Positions 1 through 8,605 of a DNA stretch of 64,000 bases are shown piece after piece. The DNA comes from Candidatus Gastranaerophilales bacterium. Its GTDB lineage: Bacteria; Bacillota; Clostridia; Lachnospirales; Lachnospiraceae. Where the stretch lies: positions 1-64,000 of the forward strand of contig JAMPHU010000007.1 in NCBI GenBank assembly GCA_023663225.1, written 5' to 3'. Positions within the stretch are counted from its first letter, which is position 1; each line of letters opens with the position of its first letter. The notes below the pieces were generated by a model. That model worked only from the letters and a program-made list of their open reading frames with translations. It was not told the DNA's origin and did no database searches. The position numbers were made by a program, and so were the translations under genes.

Positions 1-14
1 AAAGTATTGATTTT

Positions 15-884
15 TCAAGGTGCGAGTCCCATTTTTAGTATGGGAAGTTTGAGTTTGTCATTTGTGTGTTGTTGAATAAAATCCAAAAGCAAACTATAGC
101 TTTCAATCAGGTTTTCCTCACAAATCAAGCGATCATCATAACGATCCATATCTTCATAGCGATAAATAGCATCCACCTTATACCCTGGCAAACAGGACTG
201 AATCACTTCTGGCTTTCCAAAAAGTAAAATTGCCGCCAGATTAAATCCTTTCTTTCCAGTCATAATATCTTCCTCATAGAGTCCAGCACTCTGCATCAGT
301 TCCATGTCTGACATATCTTTCCATGGGTGATTTTTATCCTTATTGGCTGCCCATAATTTCACACGCGGAATAAGATCTATCTTCAAATGTTTTTCCGTAC
401 AATAAGGATAAATTGTTCGTTCTAAATAAGCTCCCTTTTTGCGGTTAGAAATATTTGCCACCAAGTCCGCAGATGTAGTCACATCTTGATCAGCATCTCC
501 ATTGCGATCATATATCTTGCCACAACAAATCTCAATCTGTGAACTGACGGGAACATATACCCAAAGCACAATCATTCCCCTATACGTTATCTCCTCAAGA
601 TTTAAGTAAAGAGAGGGAACCATTTTCTGTGGGTTATTGAGAAGATTTATAAAATTCTGCTTCATATCAGCAACCCTGTTCGGATTTACGCCAATTACCT
701 CTCCGACCTTTTTATTATCCCACTTCACTTCCTTTACGCCAAGCAATATATAACCGCCATAGCGATTAGAGAACGAGCTGACAGTCTCAAATACGCTGTC
801 ACTCAAAGAATTGACACTTTCCTTATATTCCAGCGTATAACCCTCTCCCTCATTTAATAATTCTTCCAATTTTTCAATCGTCAT
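15..884 (-). CDS. AlbA_2 (Schlafen-like) domain protein, C-terminally truncated
   Basis: The 289-residue product begins with an AlbA_2-type domain at about residues 15-130 (EYKESVNSL, then SNRYGGYILLGV). This domain opens the RecG-like putative transcriptional regulators of COG2865. In that family the chain normally continues into an ATPase-like region and a winged helix, for about 400-500 residues. Here the match fades near residue 275 (FIQQHTNDKLKLP) and a stop follows at once, so the second half is missing. The ATG start has a GGGAG ribosome binding site seven bases upstream. Codon use is AT-rich compared with the following operon. It is probably a decayed accessory gene. Whether it still works, for example by binding nucleic acid, cannot be told. 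Confidence 0.6.
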   Translation of the reverse strand: MTIEKLEELLNEGEGYTLEYKESVNSLSDSVFETVSSFSNRYGGYILLGVKEVKWDNKKVGEVIGVNPNRVADMKQNFINLLNNPQKMVPSLYLNLEEITYRGMIVLWVYVPVSSQIEICCGKIYDRNGDADQDVTTSADLVANISNRKKGAYLERTIYPYCTEKHLKIDLIPRVKLWAANKDKNHPWKDMSDMELMQSAGLYEEDIMTGKKGFNLAAILLFGKPEVIQSCLPGYKVDAIYRYEDMDRYDDRLICEENLIESYSLLLDFIQQHTNDKLKLPILKMGLAP

Positions 885-1006
885 TATTTGACTCCCTTTT
901 TAAAAAATAGTATGTAGCTTAATTGTACTATACATAGTTTTCCCTTTCAACAAAAACTCTCACATAATTACGAGTCTCAAGTATATAAATACACGAAAAT
1001 AAAAAA

Positions 1007-1028
1007 AGCCGATGACTCCTCACCGACT
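1007..1028 (-). terminator. Rho-independent terminator of the liv operon
   Basis: Read on the minus strand, AGTCGGTGA and TCATCGGCT form a nine-pair stem (with G-U pairs) closed by a four-base loop and followed by seven T. It lies just after the stop of the cytidylate-kinase-like gene, the last gene of the liv transcription unit. Confidence 0.85.
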
Positions 1029-1051
1029 TTTTCCTATCTTACCTTTTCATC

Positions 1052-1675
1052 CTATCCCTCAAACCGCACTTTCATATAAGCAATAATCTCTTCCACGCAT
1101 CTCTCAAATCCCAGCTTGGAGCTGTTGAGACACAGATCATAATTGCGGGCGTCAGTCCACTCTCTTTTCGTGTGGTATTTATAATAATCTGCCCTGTGCT
1201 TATCCGTCTTTTGAATATAACGCTCCAGCTCACGGCCTCTCATACTGTGCTTTTTGGCGGCCTGCTCCATACAGAAATCATGCGGCGCGTGGACAAACAC
1301 GCTGAGCACATTATCATACTCTTTCAGCACATAGTCTGCACATCTGCCTATGATAACACAGGGTTCCTCCTCGGCGAGCCTACGGATGATCTTTGCCTGA
1401 TAATTGAACAGATTGTCCGTGGAGGTGAAATCGTCGCTCTCAGGCGGGATCAACTCTCCATTGTACGCGCTCTTGGCAATGCGGAACAGTTTGCTGCTCT
1501 TGATCTTCTCATCCGCGTTGGCAAACAGCGCCTCATTGATACCGCTCTCATCGCTTGCAAGCTTCATCAGCTCCTTGTCATAATAGTGGACATTCAGCCG
1601 CTTTGCCAGCATTTCTCCGATCGTCCTGCCGCCGCTTCCATACTGTCTTGCGATCGTGATCACTACATTCTCCAT
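1052..1675 (-). CDS. Cytidylate kinase-like family protein
   Basis: The 207-residue protein has a P-loop at its N-terminus (ARQYGSGGRTIG, about residues 9-20) and the overall pattern of the cytidylate kinase 2 family (PF13189), common in Clostridia. IIGRCADYVL near residue 110 and an Arg/Lys-rich segment near residues 145-170 fit the lid and substrate regions of small nucleotide kinases. The family is related to CMP kinase, but members have not in general been shown to phosphorylate CMP, so the substrate is open. The gene starts 23 bases after livF, with GGGAGG upstream of its ATG, so it is probably cotranscribed with the amino acid transporter genes. The terminator that follows ends the unit. 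Confidence 0.8.
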   Translation of the reverse strand: MENVVITIARQYGSGGRTIGEMLAKRLNVHYYDKELMKLASDESGINEALFANADEKIKSSKLFRIAKSAYNGELIPPESDDFTSTDNLFNYQAKIIRRLAEEEPCVIIGRCADYVLKEYDNVLSVFVHAPHDFCMEQAAKKHSMRGRELERYIQKTDKHRADYYKYHTKREWTDARNYDLCLNSSKLGFERCVEEIIAYMKVRFEG

Positions 1676-1698
1676 AAGCCAAGCTCCTCCCTTTTTGT

Positions 1699-2409
1699 CT
1701 ATTCGCCGAGATAAGCCTTTTTGATCGAATCATCATTGAGCAGATCGTCCGCCTTGCCCTCTAACACAATCTTTCCGGTCTCCAACACATACGCCCGATC
1801 CGCGATAGCAAGAGCCTTCTTGGCGTTCTGTTCCACCAACAAGACCGTGGTACCGCCCTTGCTGACCTCCTCAATGATATCAAATATCTCATTCACAAAG
1901 ATCGGCGAGAGCCCCATGGACGGCTCATCCATCAAGATCAGCCTGGGGTGGGACATCAGCGCCCTGCCCATGGCAAGCATCTGCTGTTCTCCGCCGCTCA
2001 GAGTGCCCGCCAACTGATTTTGACGCTCCTCCAATCTGGGAAAACGGTCAAACACCGTCTTTAATGTCTGACTGATCTCTTCCTTATCCTTGCGGGTGTA
2101 TGCGCCCATCTTCAAATTCTGCAGAACGGACAACTGGGCAAATACGCGCCGCCCCTCCGGCACATGCGCCATACCCATGGATACGATCTTGTGTCCGGGA
2201 ATCTTTACGATATCTTTCCCCTCAAACATGACGCTGCCCTCTTTCGGCGCGAGCAGTCCCGATATGGTGTGAAGAATGGTGGTCTTGCCGGCGCCGTTTG
2301 CTCCGATCAGCGCGATGACCTCCCCCTGGTCCACATGGAAGGAAACGCCCTTGATCGCCTGGATCACACCGTAATTTACTTTTAAGTCCTTAACTTCCAA
2401 CATTGCCAT
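1699..2409 (-). CDS. livF: Branched-chain amino acid ABC transporter ATP-binding protein LivF
   Basis: One of the two cytoplasmic ATPases that power uptake of leucine, isoleucine and valine. The 236 residues hold Walker A (GANGAGKTT, about 36-44), the ABC signature LSGGEQQ and Walker B followed by glutamate (LILMDEP). The short form lacking extra C-terminal domains and the order livJ-H-M-G-F identify it as LivF rather than LivG. It follows livG after a 43-base gap within the same unit. The start may be the ATG at 2409 or two codons later; GAGGAAAAC precedes both. Confidence 0.92.
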   Translation of the reverse strand: MAMLEVKDLKVNYGVIQAIKGVSFHVDQGEVIALIGANGAGKTTILHTISGLLAPKEGSVMFEGKDIVKIPGHKIVSMGMAHVPEGRRVFAQLSVLQNLKMGAYTRKDKEEISQTLKTVFDRFPRLEERQNQLAGTLSGGEQQMLAMGRALMSHPRLILMDEPSMGLSPIFVNEIFDIIEEVSKGGTTVLLVEQNAKKALAIADRAYVLETGKIVLEGKADDLLNDDSIKKAYLGE

Positions 2410-2452
2410 AAGTTTTCCTCATTTCTGCGCTCTATCCCGCGCATGGCGGAAT

Positions 2453-3211
2453 TTATTCGCCCAGGTACGCCTTGATGACCTCCGAATCGTTCAACACGTC
2501 GCTGGTCTCTCCCTGGCACAGCACACGCCCGAAATTCAACACGGTAAGCTCCTCACAAATCCCGCTCACCAGCCTCATATCGTGCTCGATCAAAAGAATG
2601 GTCATATCAAAATGATCCCTGACAAAATGGATCGTATTCATCAACTCTTGGGTCTCATTGGGATTCATGCCCGCAGCCGGTTCGTCCAGAAGCAACAGTT
2701 TCGGCTTGGTAGCCAAGGCTCTGGCAATCTCCAGCTTGCGCTGTCTGCCGTAGGGCAGATTGGCCGCCAAAGTATCCGCCTCAGCGTCTAAGTCAAACAC
2801 CTTCAAAAGCTCCATGGCCTCCTCGGTCATCTGCTTCTCCACCCGATAATACTTGGGAAGCCGCAGGATTTCGGTGAGTGTGGAATACTCGTTGTGATTG
2901 TGAAGTCCCACCTTCACATTGTCGATCACAGACAAATCTTTAAAAAGACGGATGTTCTGAAATGTTCTGGCAACACCGGCGCGGTTGATCTCGATCGTCT
3001 TGTGTCCGGTGATATCTTTCTCATCCAGGCGGATAAACCCCTCGTCCGGCTTGTAAACTCCCGTGAGCAGATTAAACACCGTCGTCTTGCCCGCACCGTT
3101 GGGGCCGATCAGTCCGTACAGACACCCCTTCTTCACCTCAATATTAAAATCATCCACAGCACGGAGTCCGCCAAAGGAAATACTCAAGTTCTTCACTTCC
3201 AATAAAGCCAT
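2453..3211 (-). CDS. livG: Branched-chain amino acid ABC transporter ATP-binding protein LivG
   Basis: The second ATPase of the transporter, 252 residues from the chosen start. Walker A is GPNGAGKTT near residue 38, the signature region is [14 protein letters not shown] and Walker B is [11 protein letters not shown]. The C-terminal part with NFGRVLCQG is typical of LivG. An upstream in-frame codon would add 22 residues unlike the family. I chose the ATG at 3211 because GGAGG lies about ten bases before it and the protein then begins [10 protein letters not shown]. This ATG overlaps the livM stop by one base (TGATG), which suggests translational coupling. Confidence 0.92.
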   Translation of the reverse strand: MALLEVKNLSISFGGLRAVDDFNIEVKKGCLYGLIGPNGAGKTTVFNLLTGVYKPDEGFIRLDEKDITGHKTIEINRAGVARTFQNIRLFKDLSVIDNVKVGLHNHNEYSTLTEILRLPKYYRVEKQMTEEAMELLKVFDLDAEADTLAANLPYGRQRKLEIARALATKPKLLLLDEPAAGMNPNETQELMNTIHFVRDHFDMTILLIEHDMRLVSGICEELTVLNFGRVLCQGETSDVLNDSEVIKAYLGE

Positions 3212-4287
3212 CAACCCTTCGCCTCCTTCGTCTTGCCTCGATTGCCCTTGATCCGGTACACAACTCTCTCCCTCCACTCAATACACTTGGGGGCCCAGTT
3301 AAACAGCATCATCAGGATCAACACAACCGCATAGATCAGCATACGGTAATCGCTTAACCCCCTTAAAAGCTCGGGAAGCAGCGTCAAGACCACCGAGGCG
3401 ATCAACGCTCCCCTGGTGCTTCCGATCCCGCCCAACACGACGAACACCAGGATCATAATGGACATGTTGTAACCAAAATTCTTGGAGGTAGCCGACAATA
3501 TCGACAGATTGTGCGCGTATAGAGCGCCCGCTATTCCGGCAAGCGCCGCCGAAATGGAAAAAGCCATAATCTTGTATTTGGTGATATTGATACCCACAGA
3601 CTCCGCCGCGATCGTGTTGTCGCGGATGGACATGATCGCGCGCCCATCTCTGGAATGTGTCAGGTTCAATACAATAAATAGTGTTATTAAAAGTAGAATG
3701 ATGCCGATGGTAAAACTGGAGTCCGTCGGCGTGCCCGTAATGCCCTGTGCGCCGTTGATGATCACTCTGCCCTGATCGGACAGATTCAGATCCAGCGAGT
3801 TGGTGAAAGAAATATGAAAACCGTTCTCATCCTTCCCCACATACAGAATATTCACCAGATTCTTGATGATCTCGCCAAAGGCCAACGTGACGATAGCTAG
3901 GTAATCTCCCTTTAGACGCAGCACCGGTATACCAATCAAAATGCCAAACAGACCGGCGAACACCGCGCCGATCAAGATCGCCAGGAAAAATCTGAGTCCT
4001 GCGGGCATGGCGCTATCCTTCATACAACAGGAGAAAAACGCGCTGGTGAAGGCGCCCACACACATAAATCCCGCGTGTCCCAGGCTCAGCTCCCCCAAAA
4101 TGCCTACCGTCAGATTGAGGGACACCGCAAGAATTGCATACACACATAAAGGAACCAAAAGTCCTTTTAGCAGGTTGGACATATTTCCGGTATTGATCAA
4201 AATCTGCGTGATCAGGTAAACGACGATCACCATGCCATACGTGATCAGCTTACTTCTGAAATTTTTCGACATCGTTTTCTTTTTCAT
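3211..4287 (-). CDS. livM: Branched-chain amino acid ABC transporter permease LivM
   Basis: A polytopic inner-membrane permease of 358 residues. The stretches [36 protein letters not shown] and [22 protein letters not shown] are hallmarks of the LivM half of the channel, the last one being the EAA-like loop that contacts the ATPases. About eight to nine hydrophobic segments are visible. The basic N-terminus ([13 protein letters not shown]) should face the cytoplasm. GAGGAAGAGT precedes the ATG. It pairs with LivH, encoded 21 bases upstream. Confidence 0.93.
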   Translation of the reverse strand: MKKKTMSKNFRSKLITYGMVIVVYLITQILINTGNMSNLLKGLLVPLCVYAILAVSLNLTVGILGELSLGHAGFMCVGAFTSAFFSCCMKDSAMPAGLRFFLAILIGAVFAGLFGILIGIPVLRLKGDYLAIVTLAFGEIIKNLVNILYVGKDENGFHISFTNSLDLNLSDQGRVIINGAQGITGTPTDSSFTIGIILLLITLFIVLNLTHSRDGRAIMSIRDNTIAAESVGINITKYKIMAFSISAALAGIAGALYAHNLSILSATSKNFGYNMSIMILVFVVLGGIGSTRGALIASVVLTLLPELLRGLSDYRMLIYAVVLILMMLFNWAPKCIEWRERVVYRIKGNRGKTKEAKG

Positions 4288-4308
4288 ACTCTTCCTCGTT
4301 TCTGCGCC

Positions 4309-5193
4309 TTACACTTTTTCCTGGATATTCTTACCCAGCAGACCTGTGGGTTTGACCAAAAGCACCACGATCAACACCGCGAACACAATCGCATCCGCCA
4401 TCTGGGAGGAAATATATGCCTTGCTGAATATCTCGATAATACCTAAGAGGATGCCGCCGATAAACGCTCCGGGGATGGAGCCGATCCCGCCAAATACCGC
4501 GGCCACAAATGCCTTGATGCCGGGCATGGAACCCGTGTAGGGCGTCAGGGTCGGATAGGCGGAACAGAGCAGCACGCCCGCGATCGCCGCAAGCGCGGAG
4601 CCGATGGCAAACGTCAACGCAATCGTCCCATTCACATCGATGCCCATGAGTTGGGCCGCGCCCTTATCCTCCGACACGGCAAGCATGGCCTGCCCTGCCT
4701 TGGTCTTGTTGATGAACAGCATCAGAGCCGCTATAATGACGATGCAGACTACGATCGTCGTGATCGTCTCGCCGGTGACTAAGACCTGTCCGTCAAACAG
4801 CCGCATCGGCGCCACCGACACAACGGAAGTAAACGATTTCGCATTGCCGCCGAAGATCAAAAGCGCCACATTCTGAAGCAGATAGCTGACACCGATCGCC
4901 GTGATCAAAACCGCCAAAGGTGAGGAGGCTTTCCGCAGAGGCTTGTACGCCACCTTCTCTATGAGCATCCCCAGCAGCGTGCACAGAACGACCGCCGCCA
5001 ACACGCCGATCACCGGATGCAGCCCCATCGTGCTGCTGATCGTATAAGTAGTAAACGCGCCCACCATAATCACGTCGCCGTGCGCGAAATTCAACATCTT
5101 GGCGATACCATACACCATGGTATATCCCAGCGCGATCAACGCGTACACGCTCCCCAGACTGATACCGCTAATCAAATACTGTAGAAAGCTCAT
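4309..5193 (-). CDS. livH: Branched-chain amino acid ABC transporter permease LivH
   Basis: A 294-residue membrane permease with the LivH signature at its start (SLGSVYALIALGYTMVYGI, then NFAHGDVIMVGAF). It forms the channel together with LivM. GGAGGTACTT lies directly before the ATG. A 632-base gap separates it from livJ upstream and holds the R2 and R1 palindromic elements. The permease genes may therefore be expressed at a lower level than the binding protein, or from read-through past these hairpins. Confidence 0.93.
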   Translation of the reverse strand: MSFLQYLISGISLGSVYALIALGYTMVYGIAKMLNFAHGDVIMVGAFTTYTISSTMGLHPVIGVLAAVVLCTLLGMLIEKVAYKPLRKASSPLAVLITAIGVSYLLQNVALLIFGGNAKSFTSVVSVAPMRLFDGQVLVTGETITTIVVCIVIIAALMLFINKTKAGQAMLAVSEDKGAAQLMGIDVNGTIALTFAIGSALAAIAGVLLCSAYPTLTPYTGSMPGIKAFVAAVFGGIGSIPGAFIGGILLGIIEIFSKAYISSQMADAIVFAVLIVVLLVKPTGLLGKNIQEKV

Positions 5194-5341
5194 AAGTACC
5201 TCCGTTCTAAAACATCATAATCTCTATTAGTATACCAGAATGACCTTTATCTGGCAAGTAATTACAAAGAATTGCAATACAAGTGTAACTATTCATCCTT
5301 TTGAAGTTGCCAGAATGTTACAGAAAGTTACGGCAAGTTAC

Positions 5342-5518
5342 GCTCCAGCGGGGTAATCATTCCCATTCGGACACGCGTCCCGTAAGCGCAATAAATTGCG
5401 CTCGATGAAACACGTAGCGGCACTAAGCTCGAAAGAAGCCTCGAACAATCAGCTTCGCTGATCGTTAGTGCCGACGCGTTTCAACGGTTCCTCATGGGAA
5501 CAATTACCCCGCCGGAGC
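5342..5518. repeat. R1 palindromic element, copy A
   Basis: A 177-bp imperfect palindrome. Its arms start GCTCCAGCGGGGTAAT and end ATTACCCCGCCGGAGC. An inner stem joins TGAAACACG to the GCGTTTCA side, and a side hairpin is GCGCAATAAATTGCGC. The apical stem is GGCACTAA with TTAGTGCC. The outer stem continues into the flanks (GTTAC with GTAAC, TTGCCA with TGGCAA). It is the same family as 17896-18053, 20204-20344 and 28873-29051, and has the orientation of the last of these. It lies between livJ and livH, 49 bases from the R2 copy. Confidence 0.9.
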
Positions 5519-5567
5519 TTAGTAACTGGCAATGTCAGATGGTTTTTAACGATTGCTACGAGTCGAA

Positions 5568-5702
5568 TTGTGTGGATGGTATACTCCATAAGCAGACGCT
5601 AGCGAGCCGTCGGTACTTAGCTGCTGTCTTTTAGCAGCTTATGTACCGCTACGAGCGAGGTGCAGCGAAAGCGTGTCTGCGTTGGAATATACCATCCGCA
5701 CA
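5568..5702. repeat. R2 palindromic element, full copy
   Basis: A 135-bp imperfect palindrome. One end reads TTGTGTGGATGGTATA and the other TATACCATCCGCACAA. Its centre is a hairpin with GGTAC and GTACC arms and a GCTGCT/AGCAGC tip. That hairpin module is also the apex of the R1 elements, although the outer stems of R1 and R2 are unrelated. A second copy lies at 17748-17847 and remnants at 20141, 60647 and 62528. Confidence 0.88.
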
Positions 5703-5767
5703 ATGACACTTGCTACGACCTTGGCAAAAAAGCAATTATTTTATGGCTGATCTGCTACATACAAGTC

Positions 5768-5796
5768 GAGGGCTGCCTAACAGCAAGGCAACCCTC
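5768..5796. terminator. Hairpin after livJ, weak terminator or processing site
   Basis: GAGGGCTGCCT pairs with AGGCAACCCTC around a seven-base loop, 30 bases after the livJ stop. No T-run follows on the minus strand, so it may stabilise the livJ message or only partly terminate it. Confidence 0.55.
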
Positions 5797-5825
5797 TTCG
5801 GTCACGTAAAATTTCAAATCCTTTT

Positions 5826-7079
5826 TTACATTGCCACGTAAGCGCCATTCTCAATGATGACAGCCTTAGGCTCCTTGCCGGGATTTCCGCTGACGTCCCA
5901 AGTGATGCCGGAACCGGTCAGACCATCCAGACTGATGGAAGTAATGCCGGACTTCAAAGCTTCGCACAGATCGGAAACGCTCATGTCGGGAGTCGCACCG
6001 CTCTGCTCTATCGCAGCCTTGATCGCGTAGACTCCGTCGTAAGCGTCCGCCGCAAACTGATTGGGAATCTCGCCAAACTGGCCCTGATATGTCGCCACAA
6101 AGTTCTGCGTCATCTCATCTTGTGCATCCGCCGCAAAAGGAGTCAGAAGCATAACGCCCTCTGCCAGAGAGACATCAAAATTGTCCACGCTGAGGATACC
6201 GTCCATACCGTCTACACCAAAGAAAACGGGTGAGAAGTCCATAGCGGCAGCCTGGGTCAGGATCAGGGAAGCCTCCTGATAGTAGATGGGCAAAAATACC
6301 AACTCAGCGCCCGCATCCTTTGCCTTCTGAAGCTGCACGGAGAAATCGGTCTTGCTGTCCTGCGTGAACGCCTCAGTGGAAACGATCTCAAAAGACTGGC
6401 TCTCCGCACCCTTCACAAAACTCTCATAGATGCCGGTGGAGTACTCAATAGAGCTGTCATAGATGATAGCAACCTTGGAAGCCAGGCTGTTCTCACCGAT
6501 GTACTGTGCGCTTGCAGCGCCCTGGTCAGGATCGGAGAAACAAACACGGAAATTGTTGTCATACTGCGCACACTTAACCGCGGAACCGGAGGGAGTGAGC
6601 TGGAACATATTGTCCTCCATGGTCTTGTCTGTCACAGCGATACAAGGAGCGCTGGTAACCGCGCCGAGGATCAACTGCGCACCCCAGTCCTTCAAAGAGT
6701 TGTAAGCGTTGATTGCCTTCTCCGCGTCATGCTCGTCATCCTGGAAGTTGAGCTCCAGCATATAGCCGTTCACGCCGCCGGCCGCATTGATCTCATCCAC
6801 GGCGATCTGTGCCGCGTTCCTCACATTGACGCCGTAGATAGCAGCCTCGCCGGTCAGAGGCCCGATGCCGCCGATCTTAAAAGCAGCGCCGTCAGAAGCG
6901 GTGTTATTGGAAGTTCCGGAATTGGAAGCTCCGGAATTAGAATCTCCCGCCGCGGAACTATTCGGTGTAGAACTTCCGGAACCGTTCTGCGCGGAGCCGC
7001 TGTTGTCGCCGCAGCCTGCCATAGCCAAAACCATAGCGGAAACAACGACAATGCTTAAGAACTTTTTCATTTTTTTCAT
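5826..7079 (-). CDS. livJ: Branched-chain amino acid ABC transporter substrate-binding lipoprotein
   Basis: The extracytoplasmic binding protein of the transporter, 417 residues. It starts with a lipoprotein signal (MKKMKKFLSIVVVSAMVL, lipobox AMAGC near residue 23). A low-complexity Ser/Asn/Gly linker of about 40 residues follows. The mature domain opens FKIGGIGPLTGEAAIYG, the typical periplasmic-binding-protein type 1 start of LivJ/LivK. ELNFQDDEHDAEKAINAYN and GAVTSAPCIAV are further family segments. A strong promoter at 7155-7183 and GGAGG before the ATG suggest high expression. The symbol is by family; the preferred amino acid cannot be read from the sequence. Confidence 0.92.
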   Translation of the reverse strand: MKKMKKFLSIVVVSAMVLAMAGCGDNSGSAQNGSGSSTPNSSAAGDSNSGASNSGTSNNTASDGAAFKIGGIGPLTGEAAIYGVNVRNAAQIAVDEINAAGGVNGYMLELNFQDDEHDAEKAINAYNSLKDWGAQLILGAVTSAPCIAVTDKTMEDNMFQLTPSGSAVKCAQYDNNFRVCFSDPDQGAASAQYIGENSLASKVAIIYDSSIEYSTGIYESFVKGAESQSFEIVSTEAFTQDSKTDFSVQLQKAKDAGAELVFLPIYYQEASLILTQAAAMDFSPVFFGVDGMDGILSVDNFDVSLAEGVMLLTPFAADAQDEMTQNFVATYQGQFGEIPNQFAADAYDGVYAIKAAIEQSGATPDMSVSDLCEALKSGITSISLDGLTGSGITWDVSGNPGKEPKAVIIENGAYVAM

Positions 7080-7154
7080 AATCTTGTCTCCTCCTTTTTA
7101 ATTGTAATCACATGATTGTATACATACATAATGATATACAATTTTCACTTAAGA

Positions 7155-7183
7155 ATTTTAACCACTTACTCTCTGTTTGTCAA
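7155..7183 (-). promoter_or_regulatory. Predicted vegetative promoter of livJ
   Basis: On the minus strand a perfect -35 TTGACA (7178-7183) is separated by 17 bases from -10 TAAAAT (7155-7160). It lies about 75 bases before the livJ ATG and should drive livJ and, at least in part, the downstream liv genes. Confidence 0.8.
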
Positions 7184-7281
7184 TATATTTTTTCATAAAA
7201 AAAGAAGAAGTATAAAAAAATAATTTCAGGGGATGATAGGAATGTGCAACTCATATTAGAAAAGGAAAAGAGGAATGGAGA

Positions 7282-7503
7282 ATGGACAATAAATATTTGA
7301 ATTGTACTGCGCTTACCATTGCCATTATTGGTGCCATCAACTGGGGACTGATCGGTATCTTCCGTTTCGACCTTGTTGCATTCATCTTTGGCAATATGTC
7401 CTGGCTCTCAAGGATCGTGTATACTGTAGTGGCTCTCTGTGGCATCTATCTGCTGACCTTCTATATGCATCTGTCCGAGCGGGGTAATGGCGCCAACAAC
7501 TAA
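7282..7503 (+). CDS. DUF378 family small membrane protein
   Basis: A 73-residue protein with two hydrophobic segments (about 9-29 and 42-62). The sequence TIAIIGAINWGLIGIF followed by DLVAFIFG is the conserved core of DUF378, the family of B. subtilis YuzA. Its function is unknown. It is a single plus-strand gene between two minus-strand units, followed by a strong hairpin that can terminate both directions. A purine-rich GAGGAATGGAGA precedes the ATG. Confidence 0.85.
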   Translation: MDNKYLNCTALTIAIIGAINWGLIGIFRFDLVAFIFGNMSWLSRIVYTVVALCGIYLLTFYMHLSERGNGANN

Positions 7504-7531
7504 ATAACGAATGTAATGTTATAAAAACAGC

Positions 7532-7578
7532 AGAGCTGCCGCATGATAGTCCAAGTTGCTATCGTGCGGCAGTCCTCT
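7532..7578. terminator. Bidirectional terminator between DUF378 gene and rsfS
   Basis: AGAG-CTGCCGCATGATAG pairs with CTATCGTGCGGCAG-CTCT around an eight-base loop, with one G-U pair in the stem. T-rich sequence lies on one side and A-rich on the other. It separates the convergent 3' ends of the plus-strand DUF378 gene and the minus-strand rsfS gene. Confidence 0.8.
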
Positions 7579-7604
7579 ATTTTCCATATTAAATTTTTTT
7601 CAAA

Positions 7605-7976
7605 TTATAATTTTTTCAATTCTTCCGGATCGATCTGTTTTCCGTCGCCCCAGATACGCTCCAGATCATACAAAAGCCGGTTCTCCCTGTCAAAAATATG
7701 CACGATCACATCTCCGAAATCGATCAACACCCAGTTAGCCGTCTCGTAGCCTTCGGTCTGACGCTCGGGGAATCCTGCTCTGCCGAGTTTTTCCTGCACA
7801 TTGTCGCAAAGAGCCTGGATCTGGTTGGCGTTATTGCCGCCTGCGATAATAAAATAGTCGGCGATCACAGACACCCCGCTAATGTCAATCACTCTGATAT
7901 CCTCCGCCTTTTTGTCCTCCAATGCCGCGATAGCAAGCTTTGCCATCTCGGCCGACTGATTCATCTGACTTTCCAT
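7605..7976 (-). CDS. rsfS: Ribosomal silencing factor RsfS
   Basis: The 123-residue RsfS/DUF143 protein binds L14 on the large ribosomal subunit and blocks joining of the subunits when nutrients are scarce. The sequence AIEDKKAEDIRVID-like core (here AALEDKKAEDIRVIDISG), VIADYFIIAGG and NWVLIDFGDVIVHIF are the family signatures, and the length is normal. It is the last gene of the ribosome/NAD cluster, 41 bases after yqeK, an order found widely in Firmicutes. Confidence 0.93.
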   Translation of the reverse strand: MESQMNQSAEMAKLAIAALEDKKAEDIRVIDISGVSVIADYFIIAGGNNANQIQALCDNVQEKLGRAGFPERQTEGYETANWVLIDFGDVIVHIFDRENRLLYDLERIWGDGKQIDPEELKKL

Positions 7977-8017
7977 TCGTATTCCTTTCCTTCAATATGT
8001 GGAGCGACCGCTCTTTG

Positions 8018-8605
8018 TCAGCTCCTACCATCATGTTCCCTGCGGTAATACTCATACGTCTTCTGGGTCATGGGATCCGACTCCCCTTCGCCGTCTTTTA
8101 AGTACTCCAAAATATCCTCAAGTATCTTGAGCAGCGCCTCATCCAGATCTACAAACGCCAGCTTCCTGATCTCTTTTAGATGAGGCGCCTGTTTTCTGCC
8201 TGGTTCAATGTAATCCGCCACAAAAATGATCTTTTCCAGATCACTCATGCCCGGCCGGCCTGTGGTATGGTTGAGTATGGCGTTGACCACGTCCGGATCC
8301 GTCACATGATATTCGTCCATAGCCAGAAAACTTCCCACCTTCGCGTGCAGCAAAAAAGGATTGCGCCTCTCGATCTCGTTGACGCTGATATTATGCTTTC
8401 TACAGATGGAAAGACGCTTCTCGTCGCTCATACACTTGGCGCAGTCGTGCAAAAGTCCCGCCATCTGCGCGCTCTTAATTGGCACATCATAACGCATGGC
8501 CAGCGCCGCGGCCGTGTACGCCACGCCGAGCGTATGCTCATATCGCTTCGCGTCCAGCGTCTTTTCCATTGATTTTCTGATCTTTTTCAAATCATTTGTC
8601 TTCAT
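8018..8605 (-). CDS. yqeK: YqeK, HD-domain bis(5'-nucleosyl)-tetraphosphatase
   Basis: The 195-residue HD-superfamily hydrolase cleaves diadenosine tetraphosphate symmetrically in characterised relatives. The metal-binding motifs are visible: the first His in YEHTLGVAYTA, HD in GLLHDCAKCM, HAKVGSFLA, and the final Asp in ADYIEPGRK. Its start overlaps the end of nadD by 14 bases, so translation is probably coupled. It is the standard nadD neighbour in Firmicutes. Confidence 0.92.
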   Translation of the reverse strand: MKTNDLKKIRKSMEKTLDAKRYEHTLGVAYTAAALAMRYDVPIKSAQMAGLLHDCAKCMSDEKRLSICRKHNISVNEIERRNPFLLHAKVGSFLAMDEYHVTDPDVVNAILNHTTGRPGMSDLEKIIFVADYIEPGRKQAPHLKEIRKLAFVDLDEALLKILEDILEYLKDGEGESDPMTQKTYEYYRREHDGRS

